Shown here: positions 12,045 to 23,800 of the stretch, piece by piece
How positions within the stretch are numbered: position 1 is the first letter of the stretch
Layout: each line of letters begins with the position of its first letter
Origin: Globodera rostochiensis
Taxonomy: Eukaryota > Nematoda > Chromadorea > Rhabditida > Heteroderidae
DNA: 64,000 nucleotides
NCBI GenBank assembly: GCA_018350325.1
Contig: JAEVLN010000034.1
Location: forward strand, 372,001-436,000
Reading direction: 5' to 3'
The notes under the pieces: model-generated
Told to the model about the DNA's origin: nothing
The model's database searches: none
Seen by the model: only the letters and a program-made list of their open reading frames with translations
Translations under genes and position numbers: made by a program

Positions 12045-12292
12045 GAGTACTTCGGCACGGGGGGGGGTCGAGTACTTCGGCACGGGGGGGGAGTACTTTG
12101 GCGGGGGGGGGGGGTCGAGTACTTTGGCACGGGGGGGTGGAGTACTTTGGCACGGGGGGGGGGTCGAGTATTTCGGCACGGGGGGGGGAGTACTTTGGCA
12201 GGGGGGGGGGGGGTCGAGTACTTCGGCACGGGGGGAGGGCGAGTACTTCGGCACGGGTGTGAGCTCGTACTTCGGGATACGGGGCGGGATCG
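12045..12292. repeat. G-rich minisatellite just upstream of the mek-1 start codon
   Basis: Units of GAGTACTTCGGCACGGGGGG with G-runs of 6-12, sometimes GGCAGGG in place of GGCACGG. It lies 50-300 bases upstream of the kinase ATG (11995), where its promoter or 5'UTR should be. The runs could form G-quadruplexes on the plus strand, which is the template strand for mek-1. Confidence 0.8.
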
Positions 12293-12884
12293 AGACCCCG
12301 TCGTGATTTTCTCGGCATTCCGAGGAATTGAGTCGGACCCTGACATTTTTAGTCGGCTGTCTTTTTGGGATTGTTAAGGACTGATTGGGCTCGAGATTTG
12401 CTTGTGCAAGGCTTGTCCAAGCTGAACTCGTTTTTGAACTGAAATTTCAAAGAAATAGCGGGCGCCAAAACATTGGTGTAGATTTTCGATAAATTTTAGA
12501 AATTTGTTGCCGCCCTTCGGCGGTAGGAGGAAATGGAAAAATTTAAATTTGAAAAAATAAATTCTAAATCATCGGACATTCGAATACAAAAAAAAATGCA
12601 TATTTTTGTGATCAGAATGAAATTGTCGACACAAATTTATTATTTTATTTATCGCCTACGACGAGGAGTGTCCCCCAAATTTCGTTTTTTTTTTTGCTCA
12701 TTCCATAAATTTTTGTCATAACTTCCCCCCCCCCCCCAAAAGTTCACGCCATAAGGAAAGGGGGAAAAATGAAATGACGAAGAAAATGTGAAGAATCCAT
12801 CAAAATGGGGGCGGCGCAAACCTCAATGGTGACGTCATCACTATTTTATGCAAATTTGAAACGCGAGCCTCTTAAATAGAGCAA

Positions 12885-13175
12885 GGACTTGAGGACCGAT
12901 CGAGAATTGATCGAGAAGATCTCGATAATTTTCGTCGATCGAGAATCTCGAAGATCTCAATAAATATCGTCGATCGAGAATCTCGAAAATCTCAATAAAT
13001 TTCGTCGATCGAGAATCTCGATAAATTACGTCGATCGATAATCTTGAAGATCTCGATAAATTTCGTCGATCGAGAATCTCGAAGATCGATAAATTTCGTC
13101 GATCGAGAATCTCGAAGATCTCAATAAATTTCGTCGATCGAGATTCTCGAAAAAAATCTCGATCGTCCGCGCTCT
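12885..13175. repeat. Tandem array of ~31-bp GATCGAGAATCTCGA units
   Basis: About seven units of AATTTCGTCGATCGAGAATCTCGAAGATCTC, each internally palindromic, bounded on the left by AGAGCAAGGACTTGAGGACC and on the right by GATCGTCCGCGCTCT. The boundaries are the same as in the intron copy at 521-670, so this appears to be an internally amplified copy of that element. Confidence 0.75.
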
Positions 13176-14389
13176 AATCTTAATAGGGGAGAAGCAGCAG
13201 CACATTTCAGAAACATTAGCAAAAGTTGAAGAGTTGAAAAATAATTTATGGACTTTTAGTCATTTTCGAAAAGAAGGCCTGAAAAATTGGATGAGTTGGC
13301 CTGGCGATTAAAACTAACGGAATTTTTTGAATTTCCAAAAATGCCAAAATAATACGCAAAAAGGCTTCGGCATATTTGGTGCATATTTCGGCATTTTTTG
13401 ACATATTTTGGCCTTTTTTGGAGCTATCCGAGCCCTAATTGTCACCTCAAATGGAGTGGGGGGAGGGGGGGTGGGGGGGGGGAAGTGCCATATGCCGTTT
13501 ATTCATGAAAAAATGCCTGATTTTTTGTTGAATATTCCTTTTAGAAAGAGTGGGAGGTTTCTTTAAAGCTTTAAAAGTTTATAAACAAAAGCAAAAGATG
13601 GACTCTTGCGGGCTGAAGTTGTTTGTCTTCCATTTCATATGCCGTCGAATGCTTTGGGGCGGGAGGTGGGGGGGGGAGGAATTGTGGCACAAAATGCCAT
13701 TCTATTGACCTCATGGACGGCTTAAGGGAAAGGAGGGGGCTGTTTGTGTGGCTGTGTATGTTCCCCATAAATAGTCAGCGCCGCCAAATTTGCGCTAGCG
13801 GCGCTCGCGTGCCGAACAAGAAATGTGCCGGAGGGCGAGGGGGGGGGCGGCGTGCGGCGAAAGGCGCGTCGTTGCCTTAGGACATCGGCACATGGCGCAA
13901 TTTCAGTGCCGTCGTTTAAAAATATGGAATTTTAAAAATTTTACATTTTTTTGGTGGCAGAATTTATAGTCGCGAAAAAAATTCAATTTTTAGTGGTGCA
14001 TTTTTTGAAAATATTTAAAAAGTAGATCCTTAGGGGTGTATTTTTCGTTTTTATTGCATTTTTGTTATGAAATTTTTTGAAAAATGGCGAAATATGTGCT
14101 AAAACTCTGAAAAAGCTTAAAATATGTTAGTAAATATGTGCTAAAAAATACCCCCAAAATATGTTTTAATATGTGCTAAAAAGCCGCCCTAAACCGGGAC
14201 TGGTACTGAAGTCTCCAATTTTGGGACTGAATTTCCCCCTTATAAAATCCCGGTTTTTTAATTTTCTTAATCCCGGTCCCGGGTTTTCATCAAAAATCCC
14301 GGTCTCGTCCTACTCTACTTATAAGTTATAACTGATTGATTGAAGACAGAACCCCAACAAAACCCACTTTTGCTTTAATAATTAGAGAT

Positions 14390-14450
14390 CGGACCGATCG
14401 AGATTCTCGACTCGAAATCTCGATAAATCCCCAAGTCCGATCTCTATTAA
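14390..14450. mobile_element. Minimal inverted-repeat element of the GATCGAG family
   Basis: Starts TAGAGATCGGACCGATCGAG and ends CAAGTCCGATCTCTA: perfect terminal inverted repeats AGAGATCGGAC around a 40-base core. It is the shortest clean copy of the family and defines its ends. Confidence 0.55.
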
Positions 14451-14654
14451 TAATCATACTCAAATATCGGGACGAGCATAGCTCTATACATACTCAGTCA
14501 GACTCGGCCGCTACGGCACCGTGCCAAACTGTTCTGGGACGTTGAATCCGAATCTGACCTCCATTTTCCCAATTTCAAACCCCGGACCCGAATTCGAATT
14601 TTTCAAAAAATCGATTTTCTAAATTTTACAATAAATATTGAAAAAGGTCGTTTC

Positions 14655-14925
14655 CGGGGTTTTCTGATGCGTAGAATTCGAATCTGCTATCTAAAAATCC
14701 AAATTAATGCGTTTGGTTGTTTGTTTTTGCAAAAGAATAGGTTTTTTTGAAAACGAGGGCTATTACCAAAATCAAGTAATTGATGAAAAAATCTTAGACA
14801 AAATCAAAGATTTGACAAAATTTAAGGTCAAATTCGTGATCAGCACCCCTGAAACCCCCCGGATATAAATTTTTAGCTCAAATAACAAAGTATGAAGTAG
14901 GGATCCCCATTCTTTAGGATTGCCA
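14655..14925. repeat. Second copy of the dispersed repeat at 2635-2945
   Basis: Same order of landmarks as 2635-2945, from TTTTCTGATGCGTAGAATTC to GGGATCCCCATTC, with scattered substitutions and small indels. Preceded, as at other loci, by a TTGAATCCGAATCTGACCTC module. Confidence 0.65.
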
Positions 14926-15519
14926 ATCCTAGAACCATTCGATCATTTTTTATTCAAAATGCCCACTTTGGAGTGTCATGGAGAGAGAGTATCATCATAT
15001 AATATGAATTGAGTCAGCAGTTGATCGCGAATATCATCTCACATCTTTCCATGTCCGTCAATTTTGAGACAATGGAAAAATTGACAAATAATAGTGAAAA
15101 GCGCGGAAACCCCAAAGTCTCGAAATTGTGTTCTTGATCGGGACCGGAAATGCTTTTTTTTTGTGAAAATATTGTTAATCCCGGTCACATTCCCCCCGCC
15201 TCCCCCCCACCCCCCAAATTTTAGGGTTTGACTAGAGACCGGAAACTTGGACCCAAACAATATTTGGTCAAAAGTATTGGTCCAATTTTTTGTACAAAAA
15301 ACCCAAAAATTTTTTGGTTTCGGGTTTTGGTCCGGACTGTAGTTTGAACAATGCTTAATAAACAATCGTCAGCCCCCTCCCCCCTCCTAAATTGGGCTCG
15401 CTCTTTTCACAAAATATTGAAAATAATAATTTAAAAAAAGATATGCTTTGGCTAAGAGTGTGCATAAATAAACAAAATAATAAAAAAAGAAAAGAAACAA
15501 TTTCAATGATTGGGACGAA

Positions 15520-16740
15520 CTAAGCAAAAAATCGGAACAATTTTTGATGCAAATGTTTGATAAACAGCGGCAATGCATCAATTGTCCGGGGCCATCGCTC
15601 CACTGTTCCAACCAAATTGCCTTCACGAAATTCGTCAACCTTAATTGGACGGAATTCCGGATCAATTCCAATAAAAAATGTTCGAAAATTTGGACAGAAA
15701 AAAGTGTATTTGTTGTGTACTTTCTTTTTGACTGCTCGAAAGTTGGTACCGCACGCCCCCGGGGGCTACTAAAAATTAGATTTTGTTCAAACTTAAGGAC
15801 GGACCGAGAGATGTTGATTTCGATCGAGAATCTCGAATCAAAAAATTATATCACTAAAATCAGTGTGATTGATGCCTTCGGGGGACAGGAAGAAATGAAC
15901 AGCCAGCCCCACACGATTATCCATTTTTGATTCTTCCCCTTACCCGAATGTGATCCGTGCCGTGCGTAAGTGCCAACAATTTTCCGCCCAAATAATGCAC
16001 ACTTCCCTTGGGCGGTATGAAAAGGAAAGAACCGCTGGAATCAAAAAAAAATAATAAAAATAAAATGAGTTGTGATTATTTGATTATTAGAGAGCGGATT
16101 TATATTAAAAATCCCCAAAATATGTGCCAAAAAACCCAAAAAAGGGTTGGATTTTGGTCCAAGAAAAAGGCATTTTTTAGGGACGCATTTTTACGTAAAA
16201 ACTTGCGCTCGGAACATTCCTTGGAGTCGGCAAAAATGTGCAAATACATAACACATTAGTGGTGCTCGGGAATTTATCGAGAACCGAGACTCTCGAACAT
16301 CCCCCTAATATACATATCCATCCCCACCTCCTCTCCACCAGCGACACGCGTTGTTCTGCTCCAATTTGCTTCAACATGGCCATTGTGTCAGCGTCGCTCA
16401 AACTGAAAATGGGCTGCTGAATGACGACAGTGCCGAAGCCATGCTGGCGTAGCAAATCGTCAGCATGGAAGTGTGAACTGTGCTGCTGCTGCTGCTGCTG
16501 ATGGTGGTGATGATGATGCTGACTTGTGGACGAAGACGGAGGTGTACAATGTTGAGTGCCAATCGGGGAATACGGATAGGGAGGCACATACGCAGAAGAA
16601 GCCGCAGGCGTCGAATGCGTCAACTGACCGCGATGATCAATGGGATGATGATGGTCAACCACCGCAACAGCAAAAGTCGAAGGCGCCGAATCCTTCAACT
16701 GACGGTGGTGATCAATAGGATTAGGATTTATAATATGCAC
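15520..16740 (-). CDS. Unknown protein with His/Gln-rich segment, 3' exons
   Basis: I do not recognise this protein. Three exons join in phase: about 16328-16740 (5' limit unknown), 15944-16034 and 15520-15765. The first encodes a DHHHPIDH-type direct repeat, a run of six His and six Gln, then HFHADDLLRQHGFGTVVIQQ. The second encodes SGSFLFIPPKGSVHYLGGK. The last encodes TFFIGIDPEFRPIKVDEF and GTVERWPRTIDALPLFIKHL before a TAG stop. The last acceptor is the second AG of TTTTTAGTAG; only this choice keeps frame. The balanced composition and phase agreement suggest a real gene, possibly a transcriptional or scaffold protein. The start is missing and A/T-rich elements plus a MITE (17118-17545) occupy the upstream side, so it may be truncated. 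Confidence 0.5.
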
Positions 16741-17117
16741 ATAAAATCTTGAAATATGCACCAAAAATTGCAAAATATGAGCATAAAAATGAGAAAAAAA
16801 ATATGCACATGAAAGTTTTCCAAATTCAATATAAAATTTGCCCAAATCACGAAAAAAAGTCAATTTTTTTAGGGGTGCATTTTATGAAAATTTTTAAAAA
16901 GTCGATCTTTAGGGGGTAAATTTTTCATTTTTATTGTAAGGAATTTTTGAAAAATAGCGAAATATGGATAAAAATGGCGAAAATGCCAAAAATGCACATA
17001 AAATATGCACATGGAAATGCGTTCTAAACGCTTCAAACCAATTTGAAAACATGTTTTTCGTGCGTTTCAGACCGTTCCAAGTTCAGGAAAAAATATGCAT
17101 GTGCATATAAATCCTTA

Positions 17118-17545
17118 CTAGGGAAGGTATTCAGGTGACCGTGGGACTTCGGGATGATAAAATTTTCAACTTCTTCCTATTCGTGAAAATCGTCAACCCC
17201 TAGTCTAAAGAAGTGTCGAAAAATGTTTAACAAAAAAAATTCGAAGCTTCTAAAGCCAAAAAAAAATGTTTTTAAATCATAAAAAATCGATCTGCACCAA
17301 CAGGGTTTGAACCCCTGCAGGGCAAAAAGTGAACGGAGCGCAGAGGCACTGCGTCACCGAAGCCGATGGATGCTTTACATCAAATCAAAATGTTGTGATG
17401 GCTCATAAACTTTAAAGCCTCATATCTCCCCTACGGGGCTTATTTAGCAGCTAAAAAATGTCTTAAAAATTTTTCCTGAAAATTAGCTATTTTTTGATAC
17501 CAAAATCATCCCGAAGTCCCACGGTCACCTGAATACCTTCCCTAG
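17118..17545. mobile_element. Harbinger/Tourist-like MITE
   Basis: Nearly perfect 40-base terminal inverted repeats beginning CTAGGGAAGGTATTCAGGTG and continuing ACCGTGGGACTTCGGGATGAT. Flanked by TTA on both sides (17115-17117 and 17546-17548), the 3-bp target duplication of PIF/Harbinger elements. No transposase. The interior carries a tRNA-like sequence. Confidence 0.85.
17292..17370 (-). pseudogene. tRNA-like sequence inside the Harbinger-like MITE
   Basis: Read on the minus strand: an A-box-like TGACGCAGTGCC, then a B box GGTTCAAACC inside a perfect T-arm (CAGGG-GTTCAAA-CCCTG). The flanking 7-mers GCTTCGG and TTGGTGC can form most of an acceptor stem with wobble pairs. The anticodon arm is poor. 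I read it as a degraded tRNA or tRNA-derived SINE head, not a working tRNA. Confidence 0.5.
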
Positions 17546-17634
17546 TTAGTGATCAATGAGCTTCCGGTCTGATCCCCACCCCCCCCCCCCGCCCGAATCC
17601 CGCTACAGCCAAAATTTCCCGAAATCCCCTCAAC

Positions 17635-17745
17635 GTCTTAGGCTAAGCCTAAGCTTGATCTAAGCTAAGCTTAAGCTAGCTTGGGCCTAAGCCTAAGCCT
17701 GACGAACCCCAAACCAGGGTGGCTTAGGCCTAAGTTAGGCTTAAT
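17635..17745. repeat. Interstitial TTAGGC-like cluster
   Basis: Dense GCTTAGGC/GCCTAAGC and CTTAAGCT motifs in both orientations, including GGGCCTAAGCCTAAGCCT and GGCTTAGGCCTAAG. TTAGGC is the nematode telomere unit, but here the motif is degenerate and often palindromic. Confidence 0.5.
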
Positions 17746-17843
17746 CTTTGCTTCAGTACAAGACTGAGTCAGCCGTCATGAGGGGATTCAGACCGGTAGC
17801 CGATCAATTGGATGATGATGATCAGCCGCCGCTGTTGTATGTT

Positions 17844-20800
17844 TCAGTTCCTGAACCTTCTCACCCGTTGTTTCATCGTCATGTTCTTGTTGTTATGTGA
17901 TTTTTTCGTGCTCATCAACAACGATCTCCTCTCCTGTCCTCTGTCCACTACTGTTGTAGTATGTGTCGTGGGTTTTGTAGCCGTTTGAACAGCAGTTGTG
18001 ATTGTGCGCAACTTCTTTCGAACAACACCAACAACAACAGCTTCTTCCCGTGCCGTTGTGCGCTGTTCTACGCTCCGTTTAAGCGGCAACCGTTTCCGGA
18101 CCGGCTTCTTCGTCTTCTTCATTCCCGTCCCTTTCTCACTGATCAACTTCACCGCCATCCTGACACGGGTACTTCTTCCTTTTCGACGCGTATTGATCAT
18201 CTTCTGTTTCGGTTTGTTGCTGCTTCTGCCCACGCTTCTGTTGTTGACGGTGTTCGACCTCTCCATCTGCATCATTGTCCGATCGTCCGGAAGATCCTCT
18301 GAATTCATTTGCAAAACCCCATTCAAATCATTCATTCTTTTCTTACCTTCCCCAACTACCAGCTCGCAGTTGTTGTTGTTGTTGATCATGCCCTTGTTCA
18401 TGTCCTCCGGGTCCACTTTGAACGAATGTCTCATGGCAATGCCTTCAAAATTGGCAATTTCGATCACCGGTGAAGCGCGCATTCCAACAGCAAATAACAT
18501 TTGTCGATCCCTTTCTTCAATGGTCGGAACATTTGGTGTTGATAGTAATGGACGTGGACGATCATCATTATCATCATGTTCAGAAAGTGTCACCGTCTCA
18601 ATGCTTGCATGTTGATCAATTCGTTGTTCCCCCCTTCCCGTGCCGTTTTCCTTATCAGTGTCATCCTCCAACAACTGATCAGGACATGGACATGCGTGAA
18701 AAGCGACGACAAAATCATCGGCAAGCGATACGTTAAGTGCGTTGTCCACTTCTTCATCAGGACACACTTCCGCTTCATCCGACGACGAGTTGTCCAAATA
18801 AGTGCCACCGCTTGTGCCAATACCAAGAAAAGAAGCCCTCCTCCTTTCTCTTTGTGGTCCCACCGCCGCCGGCGCTTCATCATCCGACGAGCTGTCCAGC
18901 ACGTAGGCGCCCATCCGTTGGCTAACAAAATCACCGCCGCTTCCTCCTGCCACATAGTCAATGCCGTCGTCTCCTGCTTCCATCTTGCTTCTTTTGGCAG
19001 CACTTCGAGTCTGGACCGCCGTCCGTCGAAGCCGTCGTCCTCCTCCAATCTTCATATTCTGCTTCCTCTTCCGTTTCCGTCCTGCGACGGCCCCCGTACC
19101 GTCATCATCATTACGCTTCTTCCCCACAACAACTTGGCCCAAAACATCAACAAAACCGTCCAATTGGTGCACAACCGAAGTGACCATCGACTGAACAACC
19201 GCTTTCACGTCGCCACGCAGTTTTTGTTGCAAGCGCTCCCGCCGGCGATATTCAATGCGCGACGACATTTTGATCCGTCTGCTCAACGCATTCGTGAAAT
19301 GACAACGATTTGGGCCTGAAAAAAAAATAATAAAAAAATCAAATTTTGTATACAAGAAAGAAGACCTCTGGCCATTTCAGGACACCAAATCACTCATTGG
19401 CGGCGCCAGGGGGGGGGGCGTGGGGCCCGGGCTCCCCCCCCCCCCAAGGGTTTTGAGTGCGGAATGCTTTATAACTTTCTACAACCTAAACCCATTAGGT
19501 CGAACATTATACCAAATGAAAGCTCTCGATGAGGAAACTAAGCGAACTGATAATTATGAAAAAAGTCGCTTAGCCTTAACTTAATGATAACTCTAACTCA
19601 TCCTCATCGCAAGCTTTCATTTGGTATTATGTTCGACCTAATCAGTTTAGGTTGAAGAAAGTTACAACACTTTCGACCTTCGGACAACTCTGAGGTTAAT
19701 GCACCTTTAAAAATCGAACATTTTTTTTGGAAAAAAGAAAAATGCAATAAAAAAAGCAAAATACAGCCTTAAGAATCGACTTTACGGATCGTGCCCCCCG
19801 GCGCCGCCCTTGCAATCACTTACGTATTGGTTCGCATGGTTTTAACATTGGCGGCTGCTCGTGCACATGGGCACCCTTCTCGTACACTTTCAATGGGCCG
19901 TCCGCAAATTCTTTGTAGATTAACATTCTGAAAGTATTTTTGACTGTTTGGAAGCACAAACATGTACGGGTGAAAACAAAAAAAAAGAAGTTGGGGTTGT
20001 TAGGGGGAATGTCATGTCAAGGGTCGGGAGTAAGGCACCAAATTCTCGGGGGGAAGCGGTCTGAAAAAGCCGTCAACATGAGCGGATTCAGAGGGACCCG
20101 CGGTGGCGACTTGGCGGAAAATTCGGGATGGCAAGTCAGGGTCAGGAAAACCAGTGCCGTCGGCGGGAGGCATGAGCTCAGGGCCGTAGATCCCCCCCGG
20201 GGGGGGCATAATGAAACGGTATGTTGACGACGCTTGTTAGCTTGGAGTCGGGCGGGGAGTCTCTGTACGTCTCCAACCTGTACGGGCACTTCAGGCACTT
20301 CAACGTTGCGTCCTTTCGTTGCCTCTGTTCCCACTGGCACGCCAAAGTCCCTTGGACCAGCAAATCAAAATCGTCAACCGGCGCGTGCACATAATGAGCG
20401 CGTCTTAAATACAAAAAAAAATTTTTTGTTTGATCAAACAAAATGCTGCTGAACAATTTGCTTGCCTAAATTTGTCCAAAGTTTGCGGGTCGTCAATTTC
20501 ACGCAAAAAGTCCCATTCAAAAAGGCGCACTTTCTGCAGCACATTGCGTTTGCGACGGACCATTTCCGTTTGATGCGAGTGCCATTCCAACGATTCGCTG
20601 ATTGTATATGTGTCCGTTGATAATGGCTGAAAAATTGAAAAGTCCAAGCGTGGCACATCGCAAACAAAAATGCGTGCCGGAATTTTGAAGCCAGGAGAGG
20701 GAGGGGAATGCCGACAATTTGGGTAATCTCGAATAGAGACCGGACTTGAGCTTCGAGCAAAACTCGAGACGAAATTCTCGAAAAAATCCCGGATCTCGAA

Positions 20801-23800
20801 AAATCTCGTGAAGCTCAGTTTTATTCGAGACGAGATTTCTCGAGAATCTTCTCGAGAAAACCCCGGGAGGTACACTTGTGCGTTATGTGTCAACAATTAA
20901 AAACATTTTTTTTAAGTGATTAAAAACGATAAATAAAATTTTCTAGGTTTTTGGGAGCGTAAAATCTGAAGATGTCCTCTATTTCGACCGATTCCGAACC
21001 CGCATTCGAACAATTTCACGGGAATTTTTTGTTGTTGCATTTTTGCCATTAGAAATAGTCGAAATGTCGATGAATTCGATTAAATTTTGCAAAACATTGC
21101 TGAATTCATGCTACCAAACTGATATTCTTTAGTCCGCACAATGCAAATTGAAAATAAAATTTAATGAAAAAATACAACAAAAAAAATTTAGAAAAAATTG
21201 TTCGAATTCACGTTCGGGGTTCGAAATTGGTTTCGGACACTACGACCCCGAAAACCTCTAGAAACACCTTTTAACAAGAGGTTTTTTGTTGACACATAAC
21301 ACATCATGTGCCAGGATGCCGTCCAGTGGACGGTCGTTAGAGGGGTCGTGTGCCGAATATTTTTTGTCGATTTATAAAATGCCGAGAGGCTTTTTGCATG
21401 TTTAGAAACATTTTGTGCCATATTTTGAAACACATTGTGCCATGTTTTGCTCGGTTTTGGCGGGTTCTTGAGTTTGGTTTTTTGTCGGCACATCCCCGGT
21501 GTGGTTCCTCTCCAAATGCCATAAATGCCAAGGCACACACCTCATTGCCCTCTTCATCCTCCTCCCTGTTTAGCGTTGCTCTGAGGCGAAATGGGCACGG
21601 AAAGTCGTTGGGTTCCGGTCGTTTAGTGCACCGGTAGTACAGCTTGCTGAGCCCTAGCCATGTGTACAGCTGCAGCTCATGATGCTCCACGAATTGGTCC
21701 AACTCCTCCTTGAACCAACTGTTCGACACGCACAACCATTTGTGCTCAAAACGACGCCTCGCCATACGACACGTCCGCTCATCCAACTTTCGATGTTCTT
21801 TGTTCACGCGCTTCCGTACACACTCGGTGGACAAACTGTGACAAAAACAAAACAAAATGCCAGAATCAATTTCATTAATCAACAACTCGTCCACTTCCGA
21901 AATAATCAACAGTATTTAAGATTTAAGGAATTTTCTGAGAGATACAATTTTTTGAGTCTGCTTTACCTTTTTTTGGTGGGGGGGGGGGGTTGGGGGTGCG
22001 ATGGTGATACTACGTTTTGCCTCCGGTTATTTGAAAATGATTTTGAGGCCAAAAAATTCCGAAAAACTTGTAACCAAAAGATTTAAAATACGGTAGTAAC
22101 ACCACACGAGCTGATGGGGTCGTTGTTTACCAGGGATGGGCAAAATTTCGGATTTTGCACCCCTAAGAATGGGATTTTTAAGAGTGCCATAAAATGCAGA
22201 AAAGCCAATTTTCTTAACAAGATTCATTTTGGTTGCAAATCTTTTAACAAATTGAGTCAAAATTCAAAATGTTCTCTGGCGGCGCCTATCGGCACCGCCG
22301 ACCCCCACCCCTCCCCCCAGATCTAAAGCAAAGTTCTCAAAAGCCTTTATTTGCTGACCAATTAGACGAGAGGAGTTGAATCGTAATAATTATTGCATAT
22401 CGGAGTGAAGCACAAATAAGATAGAAAACCCTTTTTTTTAATCAGAAATGCAAAAATTTCCTTGAAAAAATTTCGGATTTCGGAAAAATTTCCGGATTTT
22501 CGTGAATTCGGATTTTTGGGTTTCCGGAATTCGGATTTTATTTCCCGATTTTGCCCATCCCTGTTGTTTACCTTATTCCGCTTTTCTTGCCATGTCTGCT
22601 GGGGGACAACGGATGTTCACCAGAATGGGTGCCCAACTCGTGAATGTTGAACGCGTCCCCCGCCACATAGCGAAGACGACTGGCACGCAATTTGTACGCG
22701 CACTGCTCCGCATAACATTTGTAGTAGTAGGAGATGTTGCCGTTCTTCCCGAACAGCTTCAACTCCCGCTTGACCACCTCTTTGAACAGTTCAGTTCTGC
22801 CCCAATGCCCAATGAGTGTCCATCGCAATTTTGCCCCACTGCTGTTGACATTATTATCGGCGTTGGCCACAACACCCAGTTCTGTAGCAGTAGCAGTAGT
22901 TTGAAAGACAGACGAATGTGCATCGTTGTTGTTGTTCACCACCAATGCATTCTGTTGCTGCACTTTGTCATTATTGTTGCTTGATGAAGGAGGAGCTCGA
23001 GCAGTAATAACATCGCCATCATCGACTTCCATGCCACACCCAGCAGCGCCGTCCACCACCATTTCGTTGGAAACCGAATGCACAATGGACGCGATGACCG
23101 CTTGAACTGCTGCTGCAGCTGCGGCTGTTTCATCGCTTTCTTCATCATTATCGTCAACAGTTTCTGTTCCGTTGGCTGCTTCAACATGGACAACAGGCTC
23201 AACAATGCCATCACTTGCGCTGTTTTGTCCATCAAATTCGGCATGTTTGTGGACGCCGTCGTCGCCGCCTCCTCCTCCTGCCATCAATGAAGCTCGTCGT
23301 GCCTTGAACGATTCAATGCGTCGCTTTCGGATCCAAATGTTGCGCATGCGAAAACCCCGTGCAATTGTTACGCCCAAAACATTCACATCGATGCTTTGGA
23401 GAAGAAGCGACGATGATTCTAAAAATATTTGAAAATGCCAAGCAGCAAAAGCTAGAGATGTGCTCAAGAGTTGAGACCGGAAAACCAGACCATGGTAATA
23501 TTTGGTTCTTCAAAAATTTGACCAAGCAAATAGGTAACACTACGTTTTGCCAACCCAGCAAAAATATTACGTTTTGCCAACTGTACATTTTGACAACTTT
23601 GCGTTTTTGGATTGTTTTGAGCATGTTTTGAACGTTTTTAGGCCAAAATATGCCGAAAAAAATTTTGAAATCGAAAAACCTTCGAATCCGGGAGTCCAGG
23701 GTTCGAAATCGATTGAAATAAGTTTTTGCTGAGTTGGCAAAACGTACCATTTTTGTTGGGTTGGCAAAACGTACCATTTTTGTTGGGTTGGCAAAACGTA

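Larger units (their letters stand above)
12361..15519. other. Intergenic repeat-rich stretch, no gene recognised
   Basis: Between mek-1 and the His-rich gene I find only repeats, G or C runs and A/T-rich dispersed elements: a GATCGAG array (12885-13175), a NCATATTTNGGCAT-type repeat (13320-13440), a TATGTGCTAAAA-type element (13940-14190), a small inverted-repeat element (14390-14450) and a dispersed copy (14655-14925). A CpG-rich patch at 13700-13880 has short open frames but no splice structure or homology I can name. Confidence 0.5.

Noticed and set aside
11752..12318. Pro/Arg-rich frames (RAEVLDPPP types)
   Set aside because: Shadow frames of mek-1 exon 1 plus the upstream G-run minisatellite.
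958..13175. Regular repeats considered as CRISPR arrays
   Set aside because: Units are directly adjacent with no unique spacers, and the window is eukaryotic.
17292..17370. A functional tRNA gene
   Set aside because: No stable anticodon arm and a mismatched acceptor stem; reported only as a tRNA-like pseudogene.
20012..20209. Short Pro/Gly-rich minus-strand frames near 20.1 kb
   Set aside because: Antisense or out-of-frame shadows within intron 7 and exon 7 of the zinc-finger gene.
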